Assembly: GCF_000143415.4 (NCBI RefSeq)
Contig: NW_003314301.1
Span: 1,103,333 to 1,167,332, forward strand
Reading direction: 5' to 3'
From: Selaginella moellendorffii
Lineage: Eukaryota > Streptophyta > Lycopodiopsida > Selaginellales > Selaginellaceae
Length of the DNA: 64,000 nt
Shown piece after piece: positions 33,084 through 44,132 of the stretch; the stretch's first letter is position 1; every line of letters begins with the position of its first letter. The notes under the pieces are model-generated. The model saw nothing but the letters and a program-made list of their open reading frames with translations. It ran no database searches and was not told where the DNA came from. The position numbers and the translations under genes were made by a program.

Positions 33084-33372
33084 TTGTATGTAAGCTTTTG
33101 AATTTAAACTTCCTGGGAGGTCACCCAACCTAATATTATTCAAACCCAAGGATGCCTAACCCCAAATATCCCAAGGCCTTTAACCAATTGGAAAAGGGGG
33201 TGCACTCTTATTCATGGGCCCTTTCCCTTTATATTTGAACCTCATAGATCGTCTCTCGAATAATTCCCTTTAGTTGCTTACAATTCACCATGCTTCCTTG
33301 TAAGTTCACGCCCTCGTGAACGAAAGCTGAGAGCCACAGCTCTCCCAAGAACCCTGTTCTCTTAACACCCTA

Positions 33373-34288
33373 TGTAGCGCACATGAATTTGGAGCCATAC
33401 TTCAATCCCATTGCGTTACGAACAAGGATCTGGTACAATCCCACGAGCACCAGCTCCCCGTATCCAGCACCTGCACATAAAATGGTGTCAGACGGAGTCT
33501 GACACAATTTTGGCATACCGGTGGCCTAACGCGAGGAGGGTACTCCACCGACTAGAGTAGCGTGGAGCTTGGGCTTAGACCCAAGCCGGATGCAAAACAA
33601 GGAGCAACACAGCCCAGCAGGAGTCAAACTAATGTCTCAGGTGGTCGGACATGCATTCCAACCACTATCCCTACTATACATTTGGAACCCCCCACATCCC
33701 CCCCCCCCCTCTTTGAGGAACACACGCTTTGGGCTTTCACCCCAAGCCTCCCTTAGTACCAGGAGTTAGTCTCTGGGACAAACTCGAAACTTACTAAATA
33801 TGGAATGTCTTTAGATTGAGAATTTGAACACGGGACGAACACCATTGTGTTTAGGCTGATCTCTACATTCTATAGATATGCTAAATGAGCGAATCTAGAC
33901 ACTTTCCATAAATAGCATATGGGACCAAAATGAGACCAACACTAAGGGCATGATAGTAAGGGTGTTTAGCAGACACGGTAAGCTATCATTTAGTGATATT
34001 GAGGGACTAGTCTCAATACGTAGGGGTTCTTGATACTAGCAAGTGCAAGCTAATGACACGAGTTTCTCAAACCAGGCCGAGTATGCTCAACAAGAAACAC
34101 ATAAGGTTCCTACCTTATGTTTATCCGATTTAAGTACATGGTCATTGACTAGTTTCTCAACTAGCTCAAGTGGGAACAATAAAGGGAACCAACTGTACTG
34201 ACCTTCTACCGACATGGCAGTAAGGAAAGAGTGTCTATAAGGACTAGCCAACAAGTATCTTTCGACACCTGAAGTCACATTCGCGACA
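33373..34288 (-). repeat. 3' LTR of the chromovirus
   Basis: Minus strand begins TGTCGCGAATGTGAC and ends GTGCGCTACA. It aligns end to end with 52222-53136 and differs by very roughly a tenth in the stretches I compared. Confidence 0.9.
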
Positions 34289-34967
34289 CTCTCCCCCCCT
34301 TGGGGAAGATTGACGTCCTAGTCGATGTATACCTGAGTCTAGCAAACTGTCAAGGAAAAAATTTCGAAAGTTAACGGAAAGCACACTATGTGGGAAATAG
34401 ACTGACTTAAATGAGTTATGGAATGACCTCTCCTCTACGTCCAAAGACGTTAAGACTCAGACACCCTTTGGCCGTTGCCGATAAGGAAATGACTAATGGA
34501 GTTAGCCACCCTTGCTGCTTTGAGTACCACTCGGCTTACAAAGGAATGATACATCCCTGCCTACAGGGACATAGGGAGAAGGCCAAAGGCCCAACTGCCC
34601 TTGAGCAAGAAATCAACCCCGTCGAGAAGATTTAGACAACTATTATAAACTGGCAGATTAAGTTGTTTACACGACCACTCCCTTTTTCGAAAATGAGTCA
34701 TTGAGAGAGAGGCGGGGGCTTGTGATTAGTCTATAATAGTTATCCCCATGATTATAGATTGGACCCATGCACCGAAGTGCCAAAGTCAACTTGCCAAAAC
34801 TGACCCAAGTACGAATGAATGAAAGAAATGACACTTTGATTGATAGAAATATATTACTTTATTGATTTGCAAGATTTATTACAAGGTTTTTACAAAAATT
34901 AGTCTTTATTACTATTCTCATACTCCGTGACAAGCTCACGAGCATGTGTAAGATTCCTAAGAGGTTC
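34289..34967. other. Untranslated region between chromodomain and 3' LTR
   Basis: Contains the polypurine tract next to the LTR (CTTCCCCAAGGGGGGGAGAG on the minus strand) and the TATTACTTTATTGATTTGCA block shared with 19550. No coding sequence. Confidence 0.6.
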
Positions 34968-37447
34968 CTAAGTTAATTCACAAGTTGGGTAACCTTTCCA
35001 CTTAACTAGATATTCCTTGGAATGACCACCATGAGCTTTGCGAGACAAGAGAATCACTTTGACCTCATACTCCATGTCACCATTCACAACATCCGGAGGG
35101 GGACGAATGTCCACAGAGCGATCCGCAGCAACATGATATGGTGCCAGTAAACTGAAATGAAACACATCATTTACATTGGACAACTCATCCGGAAGATCCA
35201 ACTTATAGGATACATCACCAACTTGCTTCACCACCCGATAGGATCCAACATATCTAGGCAATAACTTCCGAGATAAACATCCTTTAATGTTCAAGTTCTG
35301 GAAAGATAGCCACACTTGATCTCCCACTTGATAGGATATATCTTGACGATGCTGATCCTTATCATGTCAATACCTATCTTGAGTTTTGCCCATCGCCTCA
35401 GTAGCCCTAGACCAACCTTGGCGTAGCTGCTCCGCATAAGTCTCAACAGCCAGGACCAACATTTTGGATATAGGTTTCGGTACAACGATCTGTTGAGGAA
35501 CCCCACGAGCATTCCCTTGCAGCATCTCCCATGGAGAACAGTCTATAGCACTGTGAAATGTGTTGTTATAACATATTTCTACTGTATCTAAATGCTCAAC
35601 CCAATCGCGTTGGTCTGCCGTAACATAGTACCGCAAATAATCCTCAACTTGAGCATTCACGCATTCGGTCTGCCCATCAGTCTGAGGATGATAAGCTGTA
35701 CTAAATTTTAGCTTGGTACCAAACAGCTGGAACAATGTGCCCCAAAACTTCCCCGTAAACCTTGAATCCCTATCCGAGATCATCTCTTCGAGAAGACCAC
35801 GAACCCGCACGACTTCATGAAAAAAGAGCTTTGCTGCTTGTTTCACATTCACTATTCCCATAATTGGAATGAAGTGTGCAATCTTTGACAATCAATCCAC
35901 AACCACCATCAAAGTATCATAACCCTTAGACTTTGGCAAGCAAGTGACGAAATCAAGTGTCACACTTTGAAATGGCCATACTGGTGCTGGAATGCACTGC
36001 AACTTTCTAGCTTGCTTCTTAGTTTTATGCTTACATTGCTAGCATATAGAGCAGGAACGGACATAATCCGCTATATCACCTTCCATACCAGACTAGAAAA
36101 ATCCCTTTTTCAATGAAGCCAGAGTCTTTCGCTGTCCACCATGTCCCGCTGCTGGAACATCATGATGTTCCTGCAGAAACAACTGTTGTAGATCCTTAGA
36201 GGGAAGATACAATCTTTCTTGTTTATAGAATATAAGCCCATCCCGAACCAAGAAGTGAAGCTTTGCATTGGTGCGGTTAGCAACTTTTGCTGCCTCGCTA
36301 TCAGAGTTCTACTTCGACAACTCTGCACGGCATAAGATTGCTTTCGCCAATGAATCACTTCCATACGAAGCCCAAACGTCCTCCAACCAGTCCAAACTGA
36401 TTGCCGATATTGCCCAAAACTAAGCTTGACGATTGAACGCATCCGGAACAATATTGTCTTTACCAGGTTTATATATGATTTCAATATCATATCTAGAAAG
36501 CTTCTCTTGCCAACGAGTCTGCTTTGGTGTAAGCTTAGGCTGCGTAGCAAAGTAGCTTAGTGTGTTACTATCCGTATAAACCTTGGTATGTCCACCCAAG
36601 TAGTGTCTCTAGTGTTCCAGGGCCGACACTATAGCAAACATCTCTTTCTCATGTGTTGGCCATCTTTGTTGGGTCTCATCCAATTTCTTGGAATAAAACA
36701 CAACGGGACAACCATGTCACCTTAGTGTAACACCAACTGCTTTGTCACAATCTTGTTGTAACACGGCACCAATAGCATAACGAAATGCATCACAATGCAC
36801 TTCGAAGGGTTTATCAAGATCTGGGATCCTGAGAACAAGAACTGTAGTCAAGATCTCCTTCAACCATACAAAAGCACGCTAACAAGCTAGTGCCTAGTGA
36901 AACGGAATATTACTCTTCATCAACTCAGTCAACGGAAGAGTAATTCTTGCAAAATTGCAAACAAACTTGCAATAGTATCCCACCAAACCGAGAAAGGAAC
37001 GAATATCTGATACAGTAGTTGGAACTTCCCAGGACTTCACTACTTCCACCTTCTTTGGATCGACCTCAATTACGCCAGCACTAACTATATGTCCGAGAAA
37101 GTTTACGTGCAATTGTCCAAAAGCACATTTACTTTCCTTAGCATACAGTTTGTGTTCGCGCAACTTCTGAAACACCAGCTCCAAGTGTTTCAAATGATCC
37201 TCCAACGTTTTGCTAAATACTAGAACATCGTCGATGTATAGGACAACAAATGTGTCCAAATAATCTCTGAATATTCTATCCATCATAGTGTTGAACGTTG
37301 CCGGAGCATTGCATAACCCGAACAGCATGACAAGGAACTCATAAGATCCATACCAATCCTTAAAGGCTGTCTTCTCCACATCCTGATTTGCCACCTGTAT
37401 CTAATGATATCCGGACTGCAAATCAAGTCACGTAAAATACTTAGCCT
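34968..37447 (-). pseudogene. Chromovirus pol, downstream half: RT, RNase H, integrase, chromodomain
   Basis: From 37440 downward: RT with YEFLVMLFGLCNAPATF and an intact YIDDVLVFS (37220-37340); RNase H (36720-36830, degraded); an integrase region with GLLEEMISDRDSRFTGKFW and HPQTDGQTECVNAQVEDYL (35640-35790); then GDQVWLSFQNLN and a C-terminal chromodomain with EYEVKVILLSRKA, EYLVKWKGYP (34985-35070). The chromodomain defines a chromovirus and is thought to steer integration into heterochromatin. Stops occur near 36320, 36610 and 37410, so it is not active. The frame is cut at 37447 by the transposon insertion and resumes at 50185. Confidence 0.9.
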
Positions 37448-37451
37448 TTAA
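37448..37451. other. Target-site duplication TTAA, left
   Basis: Matches 50181-50184. Removing one copy and the element restores an open chromovirus RT reading (DQLLKAKYFT on the minus strand). Confidence 0.93.
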
Positions 37452-37475
37452 AAGCTCTATTTCGTTAAAGTGGGA
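37452..37475 (+). repeat. Left terminal inverted repeat
   Basis: 24 bp identical to the reverse complement of 50157-50180. It is followed by a second ATGGGACTAGG motif that echoes the repeat's GTGGGA. Confidence 0.95.
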
Positions 37476-39080
37476 TTTATTCAGTAAAATGGGACTAGGT
37501 ACAAATTTTCAAGTATTTGAAAATGACGTGAAATTATATGTTTTTTGTCCAGGGGCTAGACATATCTGGGGCATGGTGACTAGCGCGGTGACCTTATGTC
37601 CAGACTGAGTCCATCTAGTTGTATAATAAATCTCATTGTCAAGGTGAACAAGCCGAATCTGAAGCTAAAGAAGAGCGATGGCATGCGCGCACACACTATT
37701 TGTTTGTTCATTGAGCGTGTGGTGAGCTTTCCAAGATGAATATCATTCCTATTAGCCAGACATATAACTTAATGGTGAGAACATTTAGATATTATTCAAT
37801 GTTATCTTTTTCTAACGAATCTAATTGTGAAGGTGTAGCAAGAGGCATTGCTAGTCTGGAGAAGTCATTTAACTCATTTGACCCTTAGTGTATTTTCATG
37901 AAACTAAATAACATTCATATTATTAAGGAATTTCTCTAGTACCTTTTTTTTACGACATAGAGGCTTGCATTTCTTTCAAAGGTGATTTAGTAAAAGGCCT
38001 GAGGGCACATGCCATTCTATTTCTCATACCAGTATTAAGATATACTAGTGCAAAGGGAAAAAGGTATTTGGTGATCAAGTAAATGGCATGAGGGCACACG
38101 CCATTATAAGCCTAAGCGCTAGTGGACACCTCCTTTTTGGTACTCTCAGCGGTACTATCATCCTTCTCCGGGTCAGTTGTTTTGCTTTGGATTGTTGTCT
38201 CTGACGTTACTGGGGCGTTCTCGATAGTTGTTAATGTTGCCGTTTGTTCAGAAAAATGATCACCTGGAGTATAGTACGGGGAGTTTGGAAGACTTATATA
38301 TTCTACATCTTCACCTATCTCCTTCTCCGTCTCCTTTTCTGCCTCACTTACAGATTTTGTGCTTGCCATGAGAACGCTCTTCACCCTAAAATATGGAGTT
38401 CGTTGTGTTATAAAAGGAAACCAACACACACGCTGCAAGGGAATGATGGTACATAAAGCACGTAAGCCCACAATATGGGTTTATGTGCCATTAATATGGG
38501 CCACACGCCATATTATTAGATTTATGCACGTGTGATTGGTAAATGCATATGTCACATCATCTTTGTTTTACCTCACACACTATATCAGGCCTAATGAACC
38601 ATATCACATGTGTGCACATGCTATATATATGGAGAAGTATTATGCAAGGATAGAAATTCAATGCATGATTGTGGAGAGCAATGGCATGAAGCCACATGCT
38701 AAATAACATTTTAGAGAAAGAATTAAAATAAAAACATGCAAACAGTACTAAGTGGACCAAGACTTAGAAGTGCACAATTGAATGAGGTATTTCTAATAAA
38801 TACTTCACTCACCTCATATAGGAATGGCTACCACTCTCAAATGGCGTATCGCCTCATGCCATCACCTCGCAATTTGTTATAACAATCCGATGAATTCATA
38901 TTCGGCTTGTTCACCTTGAACTTTAAGTAAGATTTGCTAGAACAACTAAGAATTTATACTTGTTATTTGTATCATCTCACCTAGGAATGGCGTAAGGCCA
39001 CATGCCATCACGCCTTCTCTGATTCAGATTCAGATTGTTCACCTTGAAATAAAATACATTAGAAACTTAGTAAAGGAATA
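37476..39080 (-). other. Left arm of the transposon with terminal-exon-like repeats and palindromes
   Basis: Three units share TCAAGGTGAACAA(G/T)C(C/T)GAAT and end in a palindrome: 37635-37690 on +, 38893-38940 on -, and 39015-39055 on -. After the AG, each could serve as a last exon reading GEQ-SE-SE or GEQ-AE-YE. Palindromes lie at 37996-38015, 38083-38104, 38681-38702, 38841-38862 and 38987-39008. Confidence 0.6.
38112..38368 (-). CDS. Small acidic protein or exon of unknown function
   Basis: Minus-strand ATG at 38368 opens an 85-codon frame rich in Glu, Thr and Ser (SVSEAEKETEKEIGEDVEY, later DPEKDDSTAESTKKE), ending in TAG. It lies downstream of the transposase gene, on the same strand. 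A TTTTAG acceptor-like site just before the ATG suggests it may be an exon of a longer transcript. No domain is recognised. Confidence 0.35.
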
Positions 39081-42000
39081 TTAATGAATCTCACCTTGAA
39101 CCCGGGTTATGAATGCTCTTGCTGCATCTCTTGCATGGTCTGGCAAGGTGATGGTGGCACTCTGCTTCCACATCCAACCATGCACAACATTATCCACCGA
39201 TATGCTCATGCTGGGATCCCTTGGATTCAGCACCCATCTCTTTTCTAGGCAATCGTTCGTATATCCGGAACTTGGCTTGAACCACTCCACAGTTACATTG
39301 AAGGAGTTAGTTTCCGCGTCCTCCTCTGCATCAGTGATGCAGCGCCCCACCCATATCATTTGTTTTTTATTACTGGGTCTGACAAGCACGACCATTCCTT
39401 TGCAGACCTGTACTGGATTGAATGCTGAATCCGGCTTCTTGTTCCTCGGCCCACAATAGTGATCCTCAACATCGTTATTTGTCACTGCATTTCCAAAGGA
39501 CATTGTTCCGCTACTATCTGGTGCTCTGGGTTCTGGCCAAAAGGACTCTTCCAATTCTTCATATACAACCGGCCCATTTTGGATAGCAGATATAATCTTC
39601 TCCCAGTATTCGAGCAAAGGCTTGCACCTCTGAAAATAGGATTCTCCACCAAACACCAACCCCCTTTTCCAGAAGGCAATATGCTGTCTAATCCCGGCCA
39701 CTATACTTTCCTGGTCTTTGAGTCCATCCGGGTGCATCGGCCGTGGGGAACCCTGAGGAATCATAGGTTCCCCAGTTATGGGATCTCTCTTGAAGAGTTC
39801 AATGCCATCCACTGGCAGCCACACTGTGTCCCATTCTCTCATCTTGTACCTCATCACTGGAGCACCGTCACACATGCTGAAATGAAACTGAAGAGGCTTG
39901 GAGTGGCCAATCAGCGTTTCGAATCCGTCCCTGATGTAGCCTCTTACAAACCCCTTAAAGTCTGGAACCTCTGTCAGAAGTGCAGCTTCAACAATGCCTT
40001 TGATGCAATTTTGGAATTCATCGTAGAGTTGTGGGAGGGTGAGGACATTGGATCGCCGGAGGGACTCTGCCAGGTGACTGAACATGGCATCGACGTCTTC
40101 ATGAGTGTGCCCAACCATGAGAAAGCCAAGTGTAACCGTTTCAAATATGCCTTTGGCAACAAGCATCGCCAAGTACGCAAAGACGTACATGTTTTTGTTC
40201 TCACTGCCAGCATTGTCTGTTTGGAGCAGAAGATGGGGTGGAAGGCCACATCGGCCGCAAGAACTTCCTTGAGATTCTGCTTCGTTTGGATGAGGCTGTG
40301 CATTCACCGGGCGACCAGCCTCGTCGGAATGGCATGAGGCCTCACGTGATAACCCTACAATCTGACGGCCAACATATTCACTGGGATGGCATGGGGCCCC
40401 ACGCGATACTGCAAGCCTTTGCTCCTCCTCCAGCTGAACCCTGTATGGGGTTCGATCGACAAGGGCCTTATGCAAGGGTTGGCCGTTCAGCTCAGTCTGC
40501 GCACTTTGCAGAGACCTTAAGTGTTTTGCTAGGGACGCAATCATTATGTTTGCACCCCCGCCACCCCATAGAGGTACAAAGAAGTTCCCATAGTTCTGGG
40601 CACCATGCCCATGAGCGATTATGCCAAACAGAGACACAGGCAGCTGCATGGATGAAGAGATTGCCTTGGGGGCAGGATTGAGTCGAGGTAAGCACGTCTT
40701 TTTCTGGTCCATTTTGTCGTGGATGATGCAGAGGTAAGAGTCAGGTCTCTCCATGGAGAGAATCCTGTTATGATAATATGCAGTCCTGCAGCTTCTCTGC
40801 TCGATGTTGTGGTCGAGCCGCCTTCTAACCAACGTCTCTCGCTCTTGAGCGCTGCAAGAATTCTTCGACAAAGCCATTTTGATAGCAGTGCACTCGTCAC
40901 ACTTTGAAAAGCTGGAGTACTTTCCTATACTCACATCCCTGAACCTGTTGCTCCACAATCTACTAAATCTAGATTGGCTCAGCTTCCTGTAGCCATTACT
41001 CTGGAGTTCCCGATTCACATCTTCCAATATGGCCCCCTTGGTATATATGGAAGGGAGAACTCGTTGGGTGTCTCGTGTTCCATCTTCCAAGAGGCGGGTT
41101 TTATGTGGTTGCTGCTCGCTACATGTCTCGACAAACCTCTTGAAGATTGCCTCTCCATATACAACATGACCCCTGGTTTTGTGCGTACCGTCGTTCCCAT
41201 GGACTGCCTGTTGAACCCTTTGTTCCTCGAACTCAGTTTTGATTCTGTAGAATGTGGTTCGAGGGACTCCATAAATGATTCTCCATGCCTTCATGCAGAC
41301 CAAACCCCTCTGGAAGACCATGCCCCCCACCTGATGTTCTGAAGCATCAACAGATGACCGTAATGCCTCATACACAAAATTGCGAGCTGCCTTCCAGGAC
41401 AATGTCTTGTATCTTGCTCTCTCCTTTTCAATAGCATCCCAATCAGCATGTTGACAGCACCTCCTCTTGCAACAAGCAACTGTCGAGACCATTCGAACCT
41501 CCATCGCTATTTTTTGCCTTTTCGGTTCGTTGCTCAGATCCCTTTGGCTGCGCTTTAGGAAGGTGTACTTTCTTTTCCCATGAAGAGATGTTCTGTCATC
41601 AGTTGTAGTGGTGTTTGATTGTGAATCCTTCACATTCTCAAACACTAAGTGCCTCAATTTCCACCACACAATGCTTCCAATAGTCAGACTGTTTTCTTCT
41701 GTGTCAACAACCTCTAAAATCGCAACTCCAATATCATCCCAGCCCAATTCTTGATTAGCAACCGCATCTCTTGGATCGACAACTGTGGCTAAGCCCTCAG
41801 CTACCACCTCCCCCTCGGGGTTGTTTAGAAACACTTTTGCCTGAATCCATGTAGCACGGTTCTTAAAATCCACGGAGGGAACATGCGTCGCACTTGCGCT
41901 GTCCCCAACATCTGCTTTCTTCTAAAGATTTTTCAAGGCAACAACAACATTTACCCCGACGACCATCTCTCCTCGTTCAATAGCGACCACATTCCCATCG

Positions 42001-42149
42001 AAGACAGTCTCTACTGATACAGCAGCATTGCCTTCCCCAAGCCTTTGACAGTGTATAACAAAGTTCTGATCCATAGACACAAGGGTCCCTTTTGCAACTC
42101 TCTTCCCACCATTCAAAATGTAAACCTTTTCCCCAACCCTGAAGGCCAT
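39081..42149 (-). CDS. Transposase candidate with C-terminal DUF7869-like domain; one in-frame TAG
   Basis: ATG 42149 opens MAFRVGEKVYILNGG. After 75 codons there is one TAG (41922-41924), then the same frame stays open for 946 codons to 39081. Counting residues from codon 41871-41873: basic region about 100-120; HTH-like KAWRIIYGVPRTTFYRIK (194-211); CDEC zinc-type pair (about 325); IIHDKMDQ (383-390); QTDNAGSENKN (551-561); GHTHEDVDAMF (588-598). The last two blocks and their spacing resemble DUF7869 proteins, which I take to have an RNase H/DDE-like fold; the three acidic blocks would be its metal ligands (inference). Its place inside 24 bp inverted repeats supports a transposase role. The TAG ends in AG, so it may sit at a 3' splice site. 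A splice acceptor (CACTTTCAG) lies just before the ATG. The last codons (VQ-GEIH) may instead be spliced at 39094 to a downstream exon. Confidence 0.75.
40329..40407. repeat. Two palindrome copies inside the transposase frame
   Basis: 40329-40350 and 40386-40407. They are translated on the minus strand as part of a poorly conserved stretch (SREASCHSDEAG and SRGAPCHPSEY) just before the QTDN block. They may be unrecognised introns or in-frame insertions. Confidence 0.8.
41922..41924 (-). other. In-frame TAG in the transposase candidate
   Basis: The only stop between ATG 42149 and the end of the long frame. The context CTTTAG-AAG is also a good 3' splice site; the nearest GTAAAT donor would give an intron of only 33 nt. 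Confidence 0.7.
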
Positions 42150-42514
42150 TCTGAAAGTGCAGAAAAGAAGTTAAGACCATACAAAAAATGATTGGAGAAT
42201 GGCCTAAATCATAACATACCAAACAACCTCAATAGCATGAGGCCACATGCCATTATTCAAACATGCTATTGACACCCACGTGAAATTTCGCATTCACAAA
42301 ATTGGCATGAGGCCTCATGCCATTTTGATATACACACAGCTGCAGGCAAGTAAAAACATACATGACAATACGCTAGCCATGAAATTGCAAGGGCCCAAGA
42401 TGGCATGTGGCCTCATGCCATTTCTAAATGTGGTCCTAAGCCATTCCATGGTGAACATACCAGGAAGCACAAGTGCCGAATATCAAGAGGAAGCGGTAGC
42501 CACACCAAAGACAG

Positions 42515-42700
42515 TGCCGCTCGCAACACCGCAACTACTCGTAGCGCCGCTCGCAACACCGCAACTGCTCGTAGCGCCGCTCGCACAAACTGCCACTCGC
42601 ATAAACTGCCGCTCGCAATGGCGCTCGCAATGCCGCAACCGCTCGTAGACGCATAAACCACAGCCCACAACGCCGCTTACACAAGCAGCGCTCACTGCGC
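42515..42700 (+). repeat. GCTCGCAA-CACCGCAA minisatellite
   Basis: Irregular units such as GCTCGCAACACCGCAACT and CTCGTAGCGCC repeat about six times. The same GCTCGCA core recurs in the array at 43770-43925, nearer the other gene. Confidence 0.7.
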
Positions 42701-43769
42701 TCAGCGGAACCAAGAACACGGCGCACAAAAATGATAGACCTAGGAATGAGTTCGAAAATTCAAAAATAACACACGCTTGAACGTCACATCAAATCCTCTG
42801 ACAAACCAGATCTTATGATTCCTCTGACAAATTTCAAACTGAGTAGCTTCTAGACTTTGCTGTCGGAGGTTGAACTTTGTCACATCATGTCCTTGCCTCG
42901 ATTCAGCTGTGCCATGTCAGTGATTCGAACTTTGCCATGCCATGTCAGCGATCCGCGCCAAGATTATTCGCCGTGTAAAGGAATAATTATGCTGTGTGTG
43001 CGTCCATTTATGGCAATATAAGGCCACACGCCATTCAAAGAATAATGCTCGACATAAGGCCACACGCCACCACAGAATAATGCATTTTTTGGTGCATTTT
43101 TGGGTTCAAAATTGCATGAGCCCACACGCTATAAAGTTTATCTTTGCCAAATAGAGAAAAGTTTATCTGTGTCATGTGAGGTAGTTACAGTCCTTTGTGC
43201 TCGGCATCTGCCTCTTGCAGCATTTGCACTGAAAGGGAATTTTTCTCCATTCAGCATTTGGCCCTGAAAATGGCATGCGCCCACACGCCATTGAAGGAAT
43301 AATGCCACAGGACGCCTGGATTTTTGGGTTTAAAATGTTTAGGGTTTTTTGGGTTTTTTCAAAATATTTTGGGTCCAACGTTTTTTGGGTTTCTTTGGTT
43401 CAAAATTGCATGAGCCCACACGCTATAATATTGATTTGAGAGAAAAATAGAAACAGATAGAATTTCTTTATTTAGCTGAACATCTGCCATTTTTGGAAAT
43501 ACAAGATGCTTTGGAATATCCAATCATGCATGGTATAAATATAGCGAGGGTATTAAATGATATCCCAATCATGATCTTTCTTTTGGATTTCGCGTGCATG
43601 CAGTCCGAGGAATGATGACGTTGCGGATTTCTTTTGGATTTTGCGTGCTTGCATGCGCGCGGCAATCCAGAAATTAATGGTGGCGCCCAAGTCTGAGGAA
43701 TGATGACGTGGCGGGATTACCAACCGTTGTGACATTTCGCACGTGTGAGGTTAGGTTTTGCATTTTGCT

Positions 43770-43925
43770 TTGTACTCGCGCTCGCACACTCGCGCTCCCG
43801 CTCGCATCGCGCTCCCACTCGCGATCACGCTCACTTCTCTACAGGTTTCTCGTGTGCATTGGCGTCCACTCGCGCTTGCATCACACTCGCGCTCGCATCG
43901 CGCTCGTGTGCATCGGCGTCCACTT
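43770..43925 (+). repeat. CTCGC-rich minisatellite upstream of the large + strand gene
   Basis: Short units CTCGCGCTC, CTCGCATCG and CACTCGCG repeat with drift. It is probably part of the promoter or leader of the 44133 gene. Confidence 0.65.
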
Positions 43926-44132
43926 CAAGACACACCCAGTTTGTAACTTCGCCGCCAACTCCGCCGCCCACTCCGCCACCCACACGCAGCCCACTTGGCG
44001 TCCCGGGAGATTTCAGCGCCACTCTCCAACTGTAAGTGGCAGAGTAGCCTTGCTGCTACGATCCGCTGCACACACAGTGCACATTCGCCAGCGAGTCCGG
44101 CCTCGATTGTCACGGCCTCCATTCGGCTTCAA

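Larger units (their letters stand above)
42150..44132. promoter_or_regulatory. Divergent promoter region of the transposon
   Basis: About 2 kb between the two start codons. It holds palindromes at 42232-42253, 42302-42323, 42400-42421, 43010-43034 (3 extra bases), 43111-43132, 43270-43291 and 43405-43426. Two GC-rich GCTCGCA arrays lie at 42515-42700 and 43770-43925. No clear TATA box could be assigned to either gene. Confidence 0.6.
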
